Shown here piece by piece: positions 6,722 to 8,648 of a stretch of 8,648 nt of DNA. The notes under the pieces are model-generated. The model made no database searches and had not been told where the DNA came from. It was given only the letters and a program-made list of their open reading frames with translations. The first letter of the stretch is position 1. Each line of letters begins with the position of its first letter. Position numbers and translations under genes: made by a program. Origin of the DNA: Candidatus Geohydrothermomicrobium daggyaiense (GTDB lineage: Bacteria > Actinomycetota > Geothermincolia > Fen-727 > JACVIW01); contig MU158458.1 of the NCBI GenBank assembly GCA_015711695.1, positions 1 to 8,648 on the forward strand. Direction: 5' to 3'.

Positions 6722-8648
6722 CGGATTAGCAACTCCTCAGTTATTTTCTTGATCTGGTCCCGAACCTTTGCCGCCTCCTCAAACCGCAACTCCTCGGCGA
6801 GAAAGCGCATCTCTTCCTCTAGATTCATGATCAATCTCTGAACTTTCTCTGGCGGCAGTTCCTTTGCTCTCTTGACAATATCAGACTCGAGGCTCCGCTC
6901 CCCTGAAATAGCAACATCCAGTATTTCCCTTACCTCTTTCTGTATCGATTGCGGATTGATGCCATGGACTTTATTGAATTCGAGTTGTAGATTTCTCCTC
7001 CTTCTTGTTTCCTCGATCGCCCTTCTCATCGCCTCTGAGCATTCCTCGGCATACAGAATAACCCTGCCGTTAACATTCCTGCTGGCACGACCCATAGTCT
7101 GAATAAGACTGCGTTCGCTTCTGAGAAAACCCTGCTTGTCCGCGTCGAGAATAGCAACAAGGGAAACTTCAGGAAGATCAAGACCCTCTCTTAACAGGTT
7201 GATTCCCACGATAACGTCAAAAACGCCAGCTCTTAAGTCCCTGAGTATCTCTACCCTTTCGACAGTACCGATTTCAGAGTGGAGGTATCGAACTTTGATT
7301 CCCATCCCTGCTAAGTATTCTGCGAGACTTTCGGCCATTTTTTTGGTGAGCGTTGTGACGAGCACTCGCTCGTTTCTCTCCGCTCTTTTTATTATTTCCG
7401 AAATGAGGTCGTCAACCTGACCCTTAGCGGGTCGAACCTCAACTTCGGGATCAACAAGACCCGTAGGTCTAATCACCTGCTCTACTATATTCGAGCTCCT
7501 TTCTAACTCCCAATCCGATGGTGTCGCACTAACAAAAATAACCTGGCCAACTTTTTCGAAAAATTCTTCCTGAGACAGAGGTCTGTTATCCAGGGCGGAA
7601 GGAAGCCTGAACCCGTATTCTACCAGCGTCTCTTTCCGCGACCTGTCACCATGCAGCATGCCCGCGAGCTGTGGAACAGTAATATGCGATTCGTCGATAA
7701 AGGTGAGAAAACCCGGAGGGAAGAAGTCTATCAACGTATAGGGTGGCTCCCCCGGTTTCCTGCCCGAAAGGTGCCTGTTGTAGTTTTCAATTCCATGACA
7801 GTAACCTGTCTCTTTAAGCATCTGTATATCGTACATGGTCCTCATCTTCAGCCTTTGCGCTTCAAGTATCTTCCCGAGTGAATTCAATTCTTTGAGCCTC
7901 TCCTCCAGCTCAGCCTCTATTCCTTCTATCGCCTGAAGGAGTCTGTCCGTCGGTGTCAAAAAGTGTGTTGCTGGCCAGATAACGACTTTGTCCAACCTGG
8001 ACTTAATTTCACCGGTGAGAGGATCTATCTCCTTAATTGACTCGACGGTTTCGTCGAACATCTCAACTCTTACCATGTCGCGCTCCCGGTAGGCTGGATA
8101 TATATCGATGACATCTCCGCGAACCCGAAAATCCCCTCTATCGGGAGCCGCGTCATTTCTCTCATATCTAATGTCAACAAGTTTCTCGATAATCTTGTCT
8201 CTGTCGTACTCCCTCCCTGCTTCAAGATAAAGCATTCTACTCAAGTACTCATCCGGTGAGCCCAGGCCGTATATGCACGATACGCTCGCAACTATTATTA
8301 CGTCTTCCCTTGAAAGGAGAGCGCTTGTCGCAGCATGTCTCAACCTGTCGATTTCATCGTTAATGGATGAGTCCTTTTCAATGTAGGTGTCAGTTGAAGG
8401 GATATAGGCCTCAGGCTGATAGTAATCGTAATAACTTACGAAATACTCAACAGCGTTTTCTGGAAAAAACTCCCTGAACTCAGAATAAAGTTGTGCCGCT
8501 AAAGTTTTGTTCGGCGCAAGCACCAGAGTCGGTCGCTGAACGGCTTCTATCACCTTTGCCATGGTAAAAGTCTTTCCGCTACCAGTGACGCCAAGCAGCA
8601 CCTGAAACCTGCATCCGTCATTTAATCCCTTAACAAGACCATCTATCG
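6718..8648 (-). CDS. uvrB: Excinuclease ABC subunit UvrB (5' end cut at window edge)
   Basis: The damage-verifying helicase-like ATPase of nucleotide excision repair, loaded by UvrA and then bound by UvrC. The frame stays open to the right edge, giving about 642 residues. The codons before the GTG at 8601 read IDGLVKGLNDGCRFQ, normal UvrB sequence, so that GTG is internal and an estimated 25-30 residues are missing. Visible parts, counted from the GTG codon: Walker A GVTGSGKT (4-11); the tyrosine-rich beta-hairpin that clamps DNA (YFVSYYDYYQPEAYIP, 53-68); DESH Walker B (303-306); SAT motif III (358-360); REGLDLPEVS (471-480); QTMGRASRN motif VI (501-509); and a C-terminal UVR helical hairpin (about 592-622) that contacts UvrC. 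The gene ends in TGA overlapping the uvrA TTG start. Any promoter or LexA/DinR operator would lie beyond the window. Confidence 0.98.
   Translation of the reverse strand, partial: IDGLVKGLNDGCRFQVLLGVTGSGKTFTMAKVIEAVQRPTLVLAPNKTLAAQLYSEFREFFPENAVEYFVSYYDYYQPEAYIPSTDTYIEKDSSINDEIDRLRHAATSALLSREDVIIVASVSCIYGLGSPDEYLSRMLYLEAGREYDRDKIIEKLVDIRYERNDAAPDRGDFRVRGDVIDIYPAYRERDMVRVEMFDETVESIKEIDPLTGEIKSRLDKVVIWPATHFLTPTDRLLQAIEGIEAELEERLKELNSLGKILEAQRLKMRTMYDIQMLKETGYCHGIENYNRHLSGRKPGEPPYTLIDFFPPGFLTFIDESHITVPQLAGMLHGDRSRKETLVEYGFRLPSALDNRPLSQEEFFEKVGQVIFVSATPSDWELERSSNIVEQVIRPTGLVDPEVEVRPAKGQVDDLISEIIKRAERNERVLVTTLTKKMAESLAEYLAGMGIKVRYLHSEIGTVERVEILRDLRAGVFDVIVGINLLREGLDLPEVSLVAILDADKQGFLRSERSLIQTMGRASRNVNGRVILYAEECSEAMRRAIEETRRRRNLQLEFNKVHGINPQSIQKEVREILDVAISGERSLESDIVKRAKELPPEKVQRLIMNLEEEMRFLAEELRFEEAAKVRDQIKKITEELLIR
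6733..6738 (-). promoter_or_regulatory. Ribosome binding site of uvrA, inside the end of uvrB
   Basis: GAGGAG on the minus strand lies within the last codons of uvrB, eleven bases before the TTG at 6721. It is the strongest Shine-Dalgarno match seen in the window. With an in-frame stop at 6737-6739 it fixes TTG as the uvrA start. Confidence 0.75.

Noticed and set aside
8599..8601. GTG as the start of uvrB
   Set aside because: The frame stays open upstream to the window edge and encodes conserved UvrB residues directly before the P-loop, so the GTG is an internal valine codon.

Overview
The window holds six genes, all on the minus strand and tightly packed. In reading order they are uvrB (5' end cut off at the right edge), uvrA, uvrC, an O6-methylguanine-DNA methyltransferase gene, rapZ (yvcJ) and whiA (cut off at the left edge). 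There is no gene-free stretch longer than 65 bases. I found no RNA gene, mobile element, CRISPR array, attachment site or convincing terminator. Plus-strand open frames are shadows of these genes.

Organism: WhiA, together with a rapZ-whiA arrangement, points to a Gram-positive-type (monoderm) bacterium, Actinomycetota or Bacillota. In Streptomyces-type Actinomycetota uvrC lies next to the rapZ-yvcK-whiA block. In many Clostridia uvrB-uvrA-uvrC form a run upstream of a separate rapZ-yvcK-whiA block. The direct uvrB-uvrA-uvrC run and moderate GC content (by eye slightly under half) fit a deep actinobacterial or clostridial lineage, but the window alone cannot decide between them.

Right part (3784-8648): uvrB and uvrA overlap by four bases (TTGA) and uvrC follows after 52 bases. 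Together they encode the whole excision nuclease: UvrA finds damage, UvrB verifies it, and UvrC makes both incisions. Middle (1250-1852): a suicidal alkyl-DNA repair protein sits 41 bases after uvrC, adding direct reversal to the excision-repair genes. Left part (1-1184): rapZ encodes a P-loop nucleotide-binding regulator, and its stop codon overlaps the whiA start (ATGA). The yvcK gene that usually lies between these two is absent here.

The short gaps and single orientation suggest one transcript or a few overlapping ones whose main promoter lies beyond the right edge. Start-site corrections: uvrA must begin at a TTG, rapZ most likely begins at an ATG eight codons inside its longest frame, and uvrB continues past the window edge. 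I see no previously undescribed system. The most notable points are the missing yvcK, the methyltransferase in the repair cluster with its unusual active-site loop, and the translational overlaps.
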